Shown piece after piece: positions 7,974-16,771 of a stretch of 64,000 nt of DNA. The position numbers and the translations under genes are program-made. How positions within the stretch are numbered: the stretch's first letter is position 1; each line of letters opens with the position of its first letter. The DNA comes from an uncultured Bacteroidota bacterium. Its GTDB lineage: Bacteria; Bacteroidota; Bacteroidia; Chitinophagales; Chitinophagaceae. The notes below the pieces were generated by a model, which had not been told where the DNA came from, did not search any database, and saw nothing but the letters and a program-made list of their open reading frames with translations. The stretch covers positions 1 through 64,000 of the forward strand of contig CAIRYK010000056.1 of NCBI GenBank assembly GCA_903882805.1. Direction: 5' to 3'.

Positions 7974-8801
7974 CTAAGACTCTGTTAAGCTTTTATAAAG
8001 CTCCAGCAATGGGGTAACGTCTTCCTTCCAGCCTTCTTCGTAATTCAGTACTTTTTTGTACCGGCCGGGCTTCAGTTCATCGGCTACCTGCGCATCCAGT
8101 CGCTCCGATCCTACTATCACCACATCGGCGCTTCGGCTGCCTCCTATAGTCAACGACGAGTTAGATCCGTCTTTAAACGGTTCAAGGTCTTTCTCCTTTA
8201 TTTCGTTGCTAATCAGGGCCTTCTTCATAAAGTTGGGATTCAGTTTTTCGGTAAACTGATCTGCCTGAGCGGTATATATTACTTTTGAGTATCCGAAAAC
8301 GGGTTCTTTTTTATAAGTGGTTTTCAGGTATAGTGGTATCAGCGATGTCATCCAGCCATGGCAATGGATAACATGCGGAGGCCAGCCAAATTTCTTAACA
8401 GTTTCGAGGGCGCTTTTGCAGAAGAAAATCATGCGTTCGCCGTTGTCGTCATGAAAATTGTCCTGATCGTCGCGGAAAACAGATTTGCGTTTGAAATAAT
8501 CTTCATTATCCATAAAGTACACCTGAAGGCGTGCATTAGGCAGCGAAGCCACCTTTATTATCAGCGGATAGTCGTCTTTGTCTACAATGATATTGATGCC
8601 CGATAACCTAACAACCTCGTGCAATCTGTGGCGGCGTTCGTTGATTACGCCAAAACGCGGCATAATAACTCTTATCTCCAGGCCTGAGTCGAATGTTTTT
8701 ATCGCAAGTTTGTTGAGAATTTGTGCGAAGTCAGTAAATTCAGTGTATGGTGAAAGCTCGTTGGCAATTATTAAAACACGTTTCTTTGTGTCTGCAGACA
8801 T
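7974..8801 (-). CDS. Short glycogen/starch synthase (GT5 N-terminal domain only)
   Basis: The 275-residue protein matches the N-terminal Rossmann domain of GT5 glycogen synthases: KKRVLIIANELSPYTEF at the start, RVIMPRFGVINER, and HVIHCHGWMTSLIPLYLK. Full-length GT5 enzymes are about 480 residues with a second domain that binds ADP-glucose; that domain is absent here. Short homologues like this are the usual form in many Bacteroidota, so it is not a local truncation, though whether it makes glycogen alone is unclear. It is divergent from panC across a 104-bp promoter region and leads the DUF4270-glmS operon. Confidence 0.85.
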   Translation of the reverse strand: MSADTKKRVLIIANELSPYTEFTDFAQILNKLAIKTFDSGLEIRVIMPRFGVINERRHRLHEVVRLSGINIIVDKDDYPLIIKVASLPNARLQVYFMDNEDYFKRKSVFRDDQDNFHDDNGERMIFFCKSALETVKKFGWPPHVIHCHGWMTSLIPLYLKTTYKKEPVFGYSKVIYTAQADQFTEKLNPNFMKKALISNEIKEKDLEPFKDGSNSSLTIGGSRSADVVIVGSERLDAQVADELKPGRYKKVLNYEEGWKEDVTPLLELYKSLTES

Positions 8802-8843
8802 GCGCTTAAAATTAATTACTGGTATAAATTATAGAAATATCTG

Positions 8844-8851
8844 CAAAATTA
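8844..8851 (-). promoter_or_regulatory. Promoter -7 element for the glycogen synthase operon
   Basis: On the minus strand TAATTTTG fits the Bacteroidota -7 consensus TAnnTTTG, with TTG 16 bp upstream (8868-8870 as CAA). It sits 43 bp before the glycogen synthase start. Confidence 0.5.
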
Positions 8852-8905
8852 CGAAAATATTGAATTCCAACCGTACTTTGCAAGGCGGTAGCTTAAAATT
8901 TTTAT

Positions 8906-9757
8906 ATGGTCATCTTTAAAAAGATAGAAGATTTACAGAATTACCTGAAAACACTACGCTTGGCGGGCCGCCAAACAGGCTTTATACCCACCATGGGCGC
9001 CCTGCATGCAGGCCATATTTCGCTCATAGATAAAGCCCGGGCAGCAGGACTAACTACCGTGTGCAGCATATTTCTAAACCCTACTCAGTTCAACGACAAA
9101 AAAGACCTGGAGAAATATCCGGTATCTACGGCCGCTGATATTGAGCTACTCACTGATGCCGAATGCGATATACTTTTTCTGCCCAGCGTAGACGAGATAT
9201 ACCCAGGCGGCGAAAACGAAACCCGTACTTACGATTTTGGCTATCTTGATACAATACTGGAAGGCGCTAACCGCCCCGGTCATTTCAAAGGCGTGGGACA
9301 GGTGGTAGCCCGGCTGCTGAGCATTACCACCCCCGATAAGTTGTTTCTGGGCCAAAAAGACTACCAACAATGTAAGGTGTTGATAAAACTCACCGAAATG
9401 CTGGGCGAGGGCGCGCCGGAGGTGATAATAGGCGATACTGTGCGCGAACCCGACGGACTGGCTATGAGCTCGCGCAACCGTCGCCTGACAGAACCGCAGC
9501 GTGTAGTAGCGGCCGTAATATATCAGTGCCTCATCTCAATAGAATCTAAACAACATACAGATAGGTTTGAGATTGTGAAAAAACAGTGCGAAGACCTGCT
9601 TAAAGCCAAAGGCTTTGCGGTAGAATATGTAGCCCTGGCCGATGCGCGCACACTGCAACTACTTACGCAATACCAGACAGGCGCGCCCATGGTAGCCCTG
9701 ATAGCCGCAAAAATTGGCGAAATCAGACTAATAGACAATATAATAATACAAGCATAA
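8906..9757 (+). CDS. panC: Pantothenate synthetase
   Basis: PanC joins pantoate and beta-alanine with ATP to give pantothenate for coenzyme A. The 283-residue protein has the nucleotidyltransferase HIGH-like motif PTMGALHAGHISLI near residue 30, the FLNPTQFN segment, GQKDYQQ near residue 150 and the KMSKS-like MSSRNRRL. Length is that of the family. It is divergent from glycogen synthase and followed 20 bp later by a ROK kinase. panD and panB are not adjacent in this window. Confidence 0.97.
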   Translation: MVIFKKIEDLQNYLKTLRLAGRQTGFIPTMGALHAGHISLIDKARAAGLTTVCSIFLNPTQFNDKKDLEKYPVSTAADIELLTDAECDILFLPSVDEIYPGGENETRTYDFGYLDTILEGANRPGHFKGVGQVVARLLSITTPDKLFLGQKDYQQCKVLIKLTEMLGEGAPEVIIGDTVREPDGLAMSSRNRRLTEPQRVVAAVIYQCLISIESKQHTDRFEIVKKQCEDLLKAKGFAVEYVALADARTLQLLTQYQTGAPMVALIAAKIGEIRLIDNIIIQA

Positions 9758-9777
9758 ACAAGCAGTAAGGCATAATT

Positions 9778-10719
9778 ATGGCACAACCATTGGCGCTGGG
9801 CATAGATATAGGCGGAACAAAAACCGCATGGGGACTGGTAACCGCCACCGGCGACATAGTAATGAAGGGCAGCATGGCCACTACTGGTCACGACAACCCG
9901 GCGGCTTACATGGCGGCAATGGCCGATTGCATACTACCCCACCTGCAACAGTATGGCATTGAAAATATAGTGGGCGCCGGCGTAGGCGCACCCAATGGCA
10001 ATTTCTTTACAGGCGAAATAGTATTTGCCCCCAATATGCCCTGGCATGGCGTAATACCCATAGCCCGCATGGCGGCAGAGGCGCTAGGCATAAAAGCACA
10101 ATTGACCAACGATGCCAACGCCGCCGCCATTGGCGAAATGATGTATGGCGCTGCGCGCGGTATGAAAGATTTTATTGTGGTAACGTTGGGTACAGGCGTT
10201 GGTAGCGGATTTGTGGCTAATGGTCAGCTTATTTACGGTCACGATGGTTTTGCGGGAGAACTGGGCCATGTTATTTCGGTGCGCGACGGCAGGCTGTGCG
10301 GATGCGGTCGTAATGGCTGCCTGGAGACCTACGCTTCGGCAACAGGTATTGCTCATACCGCCGAAATGTGGCTAACCGAAAGAACTGACGACACCATACT
10401 GCGCCCGCACAAAGGCGCTATAACTGCAAAGATGATACACGAAGCCGCCGAGGCTGGCGACGCTATGGCCAACGAGCTATTTGAATATACGGGCAAAATA
10501 CTGGGCTATACCGTAGCCGATGCCGTAGCCATAACAAGCCCTGAAGCCATTATATTTTTTGGTGGACTGGCGCGTGCCGGCGACCGCATACTGGAGCCGG
10601 TGAAGCGACACATGGAAGCTAACCTGCTGAATATTTACCAAAACAAAGTAAAAATACTACAATCGGCTCTGCCCGACGCTGATGCCGCTATATTGGGCGC
10701 TAGCGCGCTGGCCTGGTAG
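9778..10719 (+). CDS. ROK-family sugar kinase (probable glucokinase)
   Basis: A 313-residue ROK protein. It has the N-terminal phosphate-binding loop GIDIGGTKTAWGLV, the NDANAAAIGE segment with the catalytic Asp, the glycine-rich VTLGTGVGSGFV, and the ROK zinc motif CGCGRNGCLE near residue 180. With a kinase active site and no N-terminal DNA-binding domain it is an enzyme rather than a NagC-type repressor. Substrate is most likely glucose, but N-acetylmannosamine or other hexoses are possible. It is probably cotranscribed with panC (20-bp gap). Confidence 0.9.
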   Translation: MAQPLALGIDIGGTKTAWGLVTATGDIVMKGSMATTGHDNPAAYMAAMADCILPHLQQYGIENIVGAGVGAPNGNFFTGEIVFAPNMPWHGVIPIARMAAEALGIKAQLTNDANAAAIGEMMYGAARGMKDFIVVTLGTGVGSGFVANGQLIYGHDGFAGELGHVISVRDGRLCGCGRNGCLETYASATGIAHTAEMWLTERTDDTILRPHKGAITAKMIHEAAEAGDAMANELFEYTGKILGYTVADAVAITSPEAIIFFGGLARAGDRILEPVKRHMEANLLNIYQNKVKILQSALPDADAAILGASALAW

Positions 10720-10765
10720 TTTTTGTATAGTTAAGGTTTAGCGGATGTTCGGTTCTATCTAGTGG

Positions 10766-11293
10766 CTACTTTTTCATTCTCACTATTTTTACAAAGCGTT
10801 GCTTATATCCTTCGTTTAGGAGGGTAATGATAACTGCATAATCGGACCCGGAAGAGGCATGGATAAATCTAAGGCCACCTATTCCTACTGCTACCACCAG
10901 TCCTATATGACCAACAGTACGAATAGCGCTGTTGGTACCGGTAAACAAAATCAGATCACCTACGCGGGCATTGTCTAAAGGTATTGTAGCGCCGGCATTT
11001 GTGAAATCGATAGATGATCGTGGCGCCTCAATGCCGGAATGATGAAGCACATAGCTGATAAAACCCGAACAGTCGAACCCGGTAGACGGAGCGCTACAGC
11101 CAAATTTGTAGGGAGTACCTAAAAACGTTTTTGCAAATGCAACGGTATTTGCCGCAGCTACAGAGTCGTTGATAATAGCAAAGCATGCAGTGTCTAACGG
11201 CGGTATGAGGCTACAGCCGACAACTATGGGTTCGCCCTTAACGGGGCTTGCCTGACAAGATGCAATAACAAACAATAAAAAGAGGTAGCGCAT
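10766..11293 (-). CDS. NlpC/P60 cell-wall hydrolase, lipoprotein
   Basis: ATG at 11293 gives a 175-residue protein with signal peptide and lipobox VIASC (Cys13); the TTG three codons upstream is unlikely. The C-terminal NlpC/P60 domain shows the catalytic triad: Cys in GFDCSGFISYV, His in TVGHIGLVVAV, and a second His in FIHASSG. Such enzymes cut the D-Glu/mDAP bond in peptidoglycan stem peptides. It is a single gene convergent with the ROK kinase gene and divergent from sucA. Confidence 0.9.
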   Translation of the reverse strand: MRYLFLLFVIASCQASPVKGEPIVVGCSLIPPLDTACFAIINDSVAAANTVAFAKTFLGTPYKFGCSAPSTGFDCSGFISYVLHHSGIEAPRSSIDFTNAGATIPLDNARVGDLILFTGTNSAIRTVGHIGLVVAVGIGGLRFIHASSGSDYAVIITLLNEGYKQRFVKIVRMKK

Positions 11294-11729
11294 AAAAGGC
11301 AAGAAGTTGCATTGTCAGCGCAGATTTTTTTACGGATGATTTAACCGACGACGTGGGAGTTGAGATAAACGAATTAAACAGAAGATTATGTGTACGGCAG
11401 CGGTAGATGGAGCAAAAATTAGCATCCACCGTATTTATACAATGTTAGACCATTATTCTGCCAAAATAGAATATATTTTATCATAGCTAAACGACACCGG
11501 TTTTTTCAAAAACCTTTACCAAATTTGACTACCATTATGCTATCAATTTTGAGCTCAGGCGCACAGGTATGAAACGATTTAAACCGATCAACCGCGGACT
11601 TAGCGCTGACACCAGCGATAATAAATAATTACAGCCAGTCAACTACCCCGTAGCTGCAGCGTTAAGGTGTTATAAAAATACGCGTTTTGCATGACAAATA
11701 TGCTGCCAATCCCCTATTTTTGCCACCTG
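11294..11729. other. Intergenic region between nlpC/P60 gene and sucA
   Basis: About 430 bases without a gene. It should hold divergent promoters. A TATTTTTG element lies at 11715-11722 just before the sucA start. I see no RNA gene, long hairpin or repeat in the rest. Confidence 0.5.
11715..11722 (+). promoter_or_regulatory. Possible sucA promoter -7 element
   Basis: TATTTTTG matches TAnnTTTG and ends seven bases before the sucA ATG at 11730, with a TTG 25 bp upstream. If used, the sucA mRNA would have almost no leader. The spacing is a little long, so this is tentative. Confidence 0.35.
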
Positions 11730-14486
11730 ATGAAAGATTTCTCCTACGTGACAGGGCCAAGTGCGGCATATATAGAATCTCTGTACAACGAATTTGTAAA
11801 AGACCCCAACAGTGTTGATCCGGAATGGAAAAAGTTTTTTGAGGGGTTTGATTTTGCGCTAACTACTTCACCCGATAAAATAACGGCAATAAAGGGAGCT
11901 TCGCAGGGCGGCAGCGCTATTAGCGAAGAGTCGCTGAGTAAAGAGCTGGCCGTGTTTGAGCTTATACGCGCCTACCGGAAGCGCGGACATCTGGCAGCCA
12001 CCACCAACCCTATAAGAACGCGTAAAAACCGCCATCCGCAATTAGAGCTGGAACGTTTTAACCTCACCGAAGCCGATCTAAGCAAAACATTTTTTGCAGG
12101 CAGATTTGTGGGACTGAAAAATGCGCCGTTAAAAGATATTATTGAGCGTCTTAAAACCCTCTACACTTCAAACATAGGAATAGAATACACGTATATTAAC
12201 GACACTACGCGTGTGCACTGGGTGCAAAAAAATTATGAAGAGCTCATGAAAAAACCGCTCTCCATACCCGAACGCAGACGCATACTGGAGAAACTGAACG
12301 AGGGCGTAATCTTCGAGAAGTTTCTGAATACAAAATTCATCGGTCAGAAAAGATTCGGATTGGAAGGGGGCGAAAGCACTATTGCCGCTCTGGATACTAT
12401 TATTAATAACGCCGCCGATGCCGGCGTAGAGGAAGTGGTAATAGGCATGGCCCACCGCGGCCGCCTGAATGTGCTGACCAATACGCTCAAAAAAACCTAC
12501 GAACAGGTGTTTAGCGAGTTTGAAGGCAATATGCCCGAAGATATGACTATGGGTAGCGGCGATGTGAAATATCACCTCGGTTTTCAGAGCGATATTATTA
12601 CGCCAAGCGGTAAGGAAATCAATGTGCAACTCACGCCAAATCCATCGCACCTTGAAGCCGTAAATCCGGTAGTGGCTGGTTTTGCACGTGCAAAAGCTGA
12701 TACGCTTTACGATCGGCAGTATGACAAAGTATTACCTATACTGATACACGGCGACGCCGCTGTAGCAGGTCAGGGCGTAGGTTATGAATTGCTACAGATG
12801 AGCCGACTGGAAGGTTATATAACAGGCGGCACTATTCATTTTGTAATCAATAACCAGATAGGTTTCACCACCGATTTCGACGACGCCCGTTCTGCCGACT
12901 ATTGTACCAGCGTAGCCTCTATGCTGCATGCACCCGTATTTCATGTTAACGGCGACGATGCCGAAGCTGTAGTAAAATGCGCCATGTTGGCCGTAGCATA
13001 CCGTCAGCAGTTTAAGGAAGACATATTTATAGATATGGTATGCTACCGCAAGCATGGTCATAACGAGGGAGATGAACCTAAATTCACTCAGCCTCAGCTA
13101 TATGCGCTGATAGAAAAACACCCCAACCCAAGGGAGGTGTATATGAACTATTTGTCTCAGCATGGCGACGTTGAAGTACAGAACCTTGCCAAAGAAATGG
13201 AACAGCGTTTTTGGGGAGACCTTCAAGAACGACTGGACGATGTGAAACAGAAACCCCTGCCCTACAAGTATCAGAAACCCGAAATGTGGTGGAACGAACT
13301 GCGTAAGGCTACCGATGCCGACTTCCATAAGTCGCCCGACACCGCAATACCTGAATCCGAATTAAGCAAATTGTTTGGATCGCTTATGCAATGGCCGGTA
13401 GGTTTTAATCCGCTTAAAAAAGTAGAAAAGCTGCTAACCGATAAGGTAAAACTGCTGGAGAAAGACAATAAAATTGACTGGGCTACCGGCGAACTGCTGG
13501 CCTATGCCAGCCTACTTGCCGAAGGCAAGGATGTGCGACTGAGCGGTGAAGACGTAAAGAGAGGTACTTTCTCGCACCGACACGCAGTAATTTACGATCA
13601 TAACACCAACGAAGAACATAACAGACTAAGCGGACTAAGCGAAGCACAGGGCGAGATGTTTATATACAACTCGCTGCTAAGCGAATTTGCTGTGCTGGGC
13701 TTTGAGTATGGCTATGCTATGGCCAACCCCAATACCCTTACGCTTTGGGAAGCGCAATATGGCGACTTTGCCAATGGCGCGCAAACCATAATAGATCAGT
13801 ATATAGTGAGCGCCGAACAAAAATGGTCGAACATGAACGGCCTTGTTTTGTTGCTGCCTCATGGCTATGAGGGCGGCGGCCCAGAGCATAGCAGCGCTAG
13901 GCTGGAACGTTTCTTGCAACTAAGCGCTGAAAACAATATAGTAGTTACGAACATTACTACGGCAGCCAACTTCTTCCATGCACTGCGCAGGCAAATGACC
14001 TGGCCATTCAGAAAACCGATGATCAACTTCTCGCCAAAAGCCAATCTGCGCCATGTACGCTCTTATTCGGCAGTAGAAGAATTTACCAGCGGTGGATTTA
14101 AGGAGGTGATAGACGACGCTACCATCATTGACGCCGACAAGGTGAAGCGCATAGCGCTGTGCAGCGGCAAAATGTACTTTGACCTGAGCGAAAAACAATT
14201 GACCGATAAGCGCGACGATGTGGCTATTGTGCGCCTTGAACAAATACACCCGCTACCTACCCAACAGCTTCATGCGCTGCAGAATAAGTACAAAAACGCA
14301 GAATGGGTGTGGGTGCAGGAAGAGCCCCGCAACATGGGAGCGCTCAGTTTCCTGGCAATGAACCTTACCGGCATTAGTATGCGCTACATTAGCCGACCCG
14401 CAGGCGCATCAACGGCAACTGGCTTTGCCAAAAAGCACGTTATTGAGCAGACTGCGTTGGTAAATGAAGCATTTGAAATGAAATAA
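11730..14486 (+). CDS. sucA: 2-oxoglutarate dehydrogenase E1 component
   Basis: This 918-residue thiamine-diphosphate enzyme decarboxylates 2-oxoglutarate and passes the succinyl group to the E2 lipoyl domain in the TCA cycle. ATG 11730 (MKDFSYVTG) is preferred to TTG/ATG starts upstream because family members begin this way, with an E2-contacting helix (AYIESLYNEF). Motifs: GMAHRGRLNVL, HGDAAVAGQGV (TPP/Mg), NNQIGFTT, EAQYGDFANGAQ, LPHGYEGGGPEHSSARLERF and a C-terminal WVQEEPRNMGA. Length fits OdhA-type E1. No sucB follows; a terminator closes the gene, so E2 is encoded elsewhere. Confidence 0.96.
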   Translation: MKDFSYVTGPSAAYIESLYNEFVKDPNSVDPEWKKFFEGFDFALTTSPDKITAIKGASQGGSAISEESLSKELAVFELIRAYRKRGHLAATTNPIRTRKNRHPQLELERFNLTEADLSKTFFAGRFVGLKNAPLKDIIERLKTLYTSNIGIEYTYINDTTRVHWVQKNYEELMKKPLSIPERRRILEKLNEGVIFEKFLNTKFIGQKRFGLEGGESTIAALDTIINNAADAGVEEVVIGMAHRGRLNVLTNTLKKTYEQVFSEFEGNMPEDMTMGSGDVKYHLGFQSDIITPSGKEINVQLTPNPSHLEAVNPVVAGFARAKADTLYDRQYDKVLPILIHGDAAVAGQGVGYELLQMSRLEGYITGGTIHFVINNQIGFTTDFDDARSADYCTSVASMLHAPVFHVNGDDAEAVVKCAMLAVAYRQQFKEDIFIDMVCYRKHGHNEGDEPKFTQPQLYALIEKHPNPREVYMNYLSQHGDVEVQNLAKEMEQRFWGDLQERLDDVKQKPLPYKYQKPEMWWNELRKATDADFHKSPDTAIPESELSKLFGSLMQWPVGFNPLKKVEKLLTDKVKLLEKDNKIDWATGELLAYASLLAEGKDVRLSGEDVKRGTFSHRHAVIYDHNTNEEHNRLSGLSEAQGEMFIYNSLLSEFAVLGFEYGYAMANPNTLTLWEAQYGDFANGAQTIIDQYIVSAEQKWSNMNGLVLLLPHGYEGGGPEHSSARLERFLQLSAENNIVVTNITTAANFFHALRRQMTWPFRKPMINFSPKANLRHVRSYSAVEEFTSGGFKEVIDDATIIDADKVKRIALCSGKMYFDLSEKQLTDKRDDVAIVRLEQIHPLPTQQLHALQNKYKNAEWVWVQEEPRNMGALSFLAMNLTGISMRYISRPAGASTATGFAKKHVIEQTALVNEAFEMK

Positions 14487-14510
14487 TAACTGTTGAATGT
14501 ATACGCAAAG

Positions 14511-14538
14511 GGCTGCCCCGAAACGGGCGGCCTTTTTA
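14511..14538 (+). terminator. Terminator after sucA
   Basis: Stem ggctgccc/gggcggcc around a short loop followed by TTTTTATT, 24 bp after the sucA stop. Confidence 0.75.
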
Positions 14539-14561
14539 TTGGCCTAAAACAACAAGTACCG

Positions 14562-14617
14562 TAAAAAAAGAATGCCCGGTAGAAACCGGGCAACGTTTAA
14601 CCTATGATATCCTTATG
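14562..14617 (-). ncRNA. Putative small RNA, tandem copy 1
   Basis: On the minus strand TATATTTG (14630-14623) lies 20 bp after TTTTG (14655-14651), an ideal Bacteroidota promoter. About 30 bases further is a 7-bp hairpin GCCCGGT-TTCT-ACCGGGC (14591-14574) followed by ATTC and a run of seven T. Promoter and terminator would delimit an RNA of roughly 55 nt. There is no start codon in it. The middle differs from copy 2, so only the ends are conserved. No Rfam family is recognised. Confidence 0.4.
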
Positions 14618-14702
14618 AACTACAAATATAAACTGAAAATTAAACATGCGCAAAATTTTTTTACAATTTTTCGCACCAAAAACAGCATTGCTAACAGACG
14701 TT

Positions 14703-14762
14703 CTAAATAAATATGCCCGGTAGAAACCGGGCTTATCTTCTGCATAAAGCATGAAAAATGTA
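14703..14762 (-). ncRNA. Putative small RNA, tandem copy 2
   Basis: Same layout as copy 1: minus-strand TATATTTG (14775-14768) within an identical 22-base block, then after about 35 bases the identical hairpin GCCCGGTTTCTACCGGGC (14732-14715) with an A/T-rich tail ATATTTATTTA. The tail is a weaker terminator than in copy 1 and the -33 element is less clear (TTTTCC). Confidence 0.35.
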
Positions 14763-14896
14763 CAACACAAATATAAACTGAAAATTAATTTTCCCGGAAA
14801 ATAATTTTCGCTTTTCACAGACCATTCCGCGGTTTGATACTATTGTTTACTTAAGGCGTTTCGTAGTTTTCAAAATATCCGTTAGATTTGACGTCT

Positions 14897-15499
14897 ATGA
14901 AAAAACTATTGCTCGTACTTATTTTGTTACCCGGTATTTGTCTGGCGCAGTTCAGCGCAAAAGACGGGCTGGAAAAAACGCAGTACTTGCAAGAAGATTT
15001 TATAGACGCCGCCACCCGCGACACCGTGAGGCGTACGCATTGGCATATTTTGGAACGCGGCCAGGTGGAACGCCAACTAAATGTTTATTTCCGCATATCC
15101 AGCGTTAATAATGCCTACTTTCTCGACCTCAAAGTAGTGCAGGGCGCCCGATCGTTTGCGGTGGCCAAGTATGCTCCGCTGCTGCTGACACTGGAAAACG
15201 GCGCTGAAGTAGTACTCTATAATACCGAATACCAACGTAGCTGCAAGGGCTGCGGAGCTCGCGGCTACAAAGGCAACGATGCTGAGGGTGTGACGCTTTG
15301 CTACCCCATCACCGAAGCCGCATTAGCGCTTTTGCTCGACAATCATGCTTACAAACTGAAATTCACCGATGGCAATGGCGCCTACAACCGCATTATAAAA
15401 GAAAACGAAGCACAAACGCTCATGGAAGAGCTTGACCTTGTATATGCTGCCAACAACCCGCACGTCAACATATACCGTTGGGAGCAAGGCTATTGGTAA
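14897..15499 (+). CDS. Exported protein of unknown function
   Basis: ATG 14897 (MKKLLLVLILLPGICLAQ) gives a clean signal peptide with cleavage after LAQ; TTG 14888 is less likely. The mature part, about 180 residues, is not a family I recognise: mixed alpha/beta with a CKGCGARGYKG cysteine pair near residue 118 and an aromatic C-terminus RWEQGYW. A single-gene unit, followed by a hairpin (CCCAAAAC/GTTTTGGG, 15503-15529) and the prs promoter. Probably periplasmic. Confidence 0.75.
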   Translation: MKKLLLVLILLPGICLAQFSAKDGLEKTQYLQEDFIDAATRDTVRRTHWHILERGQVERQLNVYFRISSVNNAYFLDLKVVQGARSFAVAKYAPLLLTLENGAEVVLYNTEYQRSCKGCGARGYKGNDAEGVTLCYPITEAALALLLDNHAYKLKFTDGNGAYNRIIKENEAQTLMEELDLVYAANNPHVNIYRWEQGYW

Positions 15500-15606
15500 T
15501 TGCCCAAAACGTCCTATAAATGTTTTGGGAACCAACTGATGAAATGTTAAATAAAACAGCCGTCATTATTTTTGAAAATAAGGGTTCGTTGAAACTTTGC
15601 TTTTCA

Positions 15607-15614
15607 TACCTTTG
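15607..15614 (+). promoter_or_regulatory. prs promoter -7 element
   Basis: TACCTTTG matches TAnnTTTG, with TTG at 15589-15591, 18 bp before the prs start. Confidence 0.5.
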
Positions 15615-15631
15615 CATTCCATTACATACAC

Positions 15632-16579
15632 ATGGATTCATCAGTCAAGATTTTTTCGGGTAACGCATCATTATCACTTGCCTCACAAATTTCCCAGTTC
15701 TACGGAAAACCGTTAGGTAATTTAACCATTCAAAAGTTTAGCGATGGTGAGTTTCAGCCCATTTTCAATGAGTCTGTAAGGGGCGATTATGTTTTTTTGG
15801 TGCAAAGCACCTATGCACCTTCCGACAACCTTATGGAACTATTGATGATGATCGACGCCGCTCGTAGAGCGTCGGCTGGATACATCACAGCAGTAATTCC
15901 TTATTTTGGTTTTGCCCGTCAGGACAGAAAAGACAAACCCCGCGTAGCCATTGCATCAAAACTGGTAGCCAACCTGCTTACCGAAGCAGGCGCCAACCGG
16001 GTAATGACAATGGATCTGCACGCACCGCAGATACAGGGCTTCTTCGATATTCCGGTAGATCACCTCGATTCATCGGCTATATTTATACCCTACATCGAGA
16101 AACTGAAAATTGAGAACCTCATTTTTGCAGCACCAGATGTAGGCAGCACCAACCGTGTACGCGAAGTAGCCAAGTATTTTGAAGCAGATATGGTTATTTG
16201 CGACAAGCAACGTAAGCGTGCCAACGAAATAGCGTCTATGACCGTAATAGGCGATGTATCTAACAGACACGTAGTACTAATCGACGATATTTGCGACACA
16301 GCAGGCACACTGTGCAAGTCGGCTGCAATATTGCGCGAGCGCGGAGCGCTTTCTGTTAGAGCTTTCTGTACGCACCCGGTACTCAGCGGCAATGCCTACG
16401 AAAACATAGCCAACTCGCAATTAGAAGAATTGGTAGTAACCGACACTATTCCGCTGAAAAAGGAATGCAGCAAAATAAGAGTAGTGCCTACAGCCGAACT
16501 ATTTGCAGTTGCTATCCGCAACACATTCGAAAACAAATCAATCAGCTCTTTGTTCATCCACAGCAATCGGAAGAAATAG
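15632..16579 (+). CDS. prs: Ribose-phosphate pyrophosphokinase
   Basis: PRPP synthetase transfers pyrophosphate from ATP to ribose-5-phosphate, feeding purine, pyrimidine, His, Trp and NAD synthesis. The 315-residue protein has the flexible catalytic loop and ATP site RQDRKDKPRVAIASKLVANL near residue 95, MDLHAPQIQGFFDIPVDHL, and the PRPP-binding loop VVLIDDICDTAGTL near residue 215. Length is exactly that of class I enzymes. rplY follows after a 190-bp leader, a pairing often seen in this phylum. Confidence 0.97.
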   Translation: MDSSVKIFSGNASLSLASQISQFYGKPLGNLTIQKFSDGEFQPIFNESVRGDYVFLVQSTYAPSDNLMELLMMIDAARRASAGYITAVIPYFGFARQDRKDKPRVAIASKLVANLLTEAGANRVMTMDLHAPQIQGFFDIPVDHLDSSAIFIPYIEKLKIENLIFAAPDVGSTNRVREVAKYFEADMVICDKQRKRANEIASMTVIGDVSNRHVVLIDDICDTAGTLCKSAAILRERGALSVRAFCTHPVLSGNAYENIANSQLEELVVTDTIPLKKECSKIRVVPTAELFAVAIRNTFENKSISSLFIHSNRKK

Positions 16580-16771
16580 AACTGAATAAAATAAAAATAT
16601 TTACGACTGTTTATACAAAAAACCTACCGCCTATTGATCGTGCATTCCCGGAATGACTTTTCACATTACGGTTTTCGTCAACAAAGGCCAATTATTTTTA
16701 AAAACGATTTCAACGACCGGATGTTGGGTGGGTATACGCCCGGCGCTGAATGAACAAACAAAAACACTAAA

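Larger units (their letters stand above)
14539..14896. other. Intergenic region with two tandem hairpin-promoter units
   Basis: Between sucA and the next gene there is no convincing protein gene. The sequence contains two copies, about 143 bp apart, of a hairpin GCCCGGTAGAAACCGGGC and of ACAAATATAAACTGAAAATT. Read on the minus strand these are promoter followed by terminator; see the two ncRNA entries. Confidence 0.7.

Noticed and set aside
14597-14818. Minus-strand 73-residue frame between sucA and the exported protein gene
   Set aside because: It spans both tandem promoter-hairpin units, and its sequence is just the translated repeats.
16580-16771. A ribosomal-protein leader structure upstream of rplY
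   Set aside because: The 190-bp leader is long but shows no recognisable protein-binding structure or terminator/antiterminator pair.
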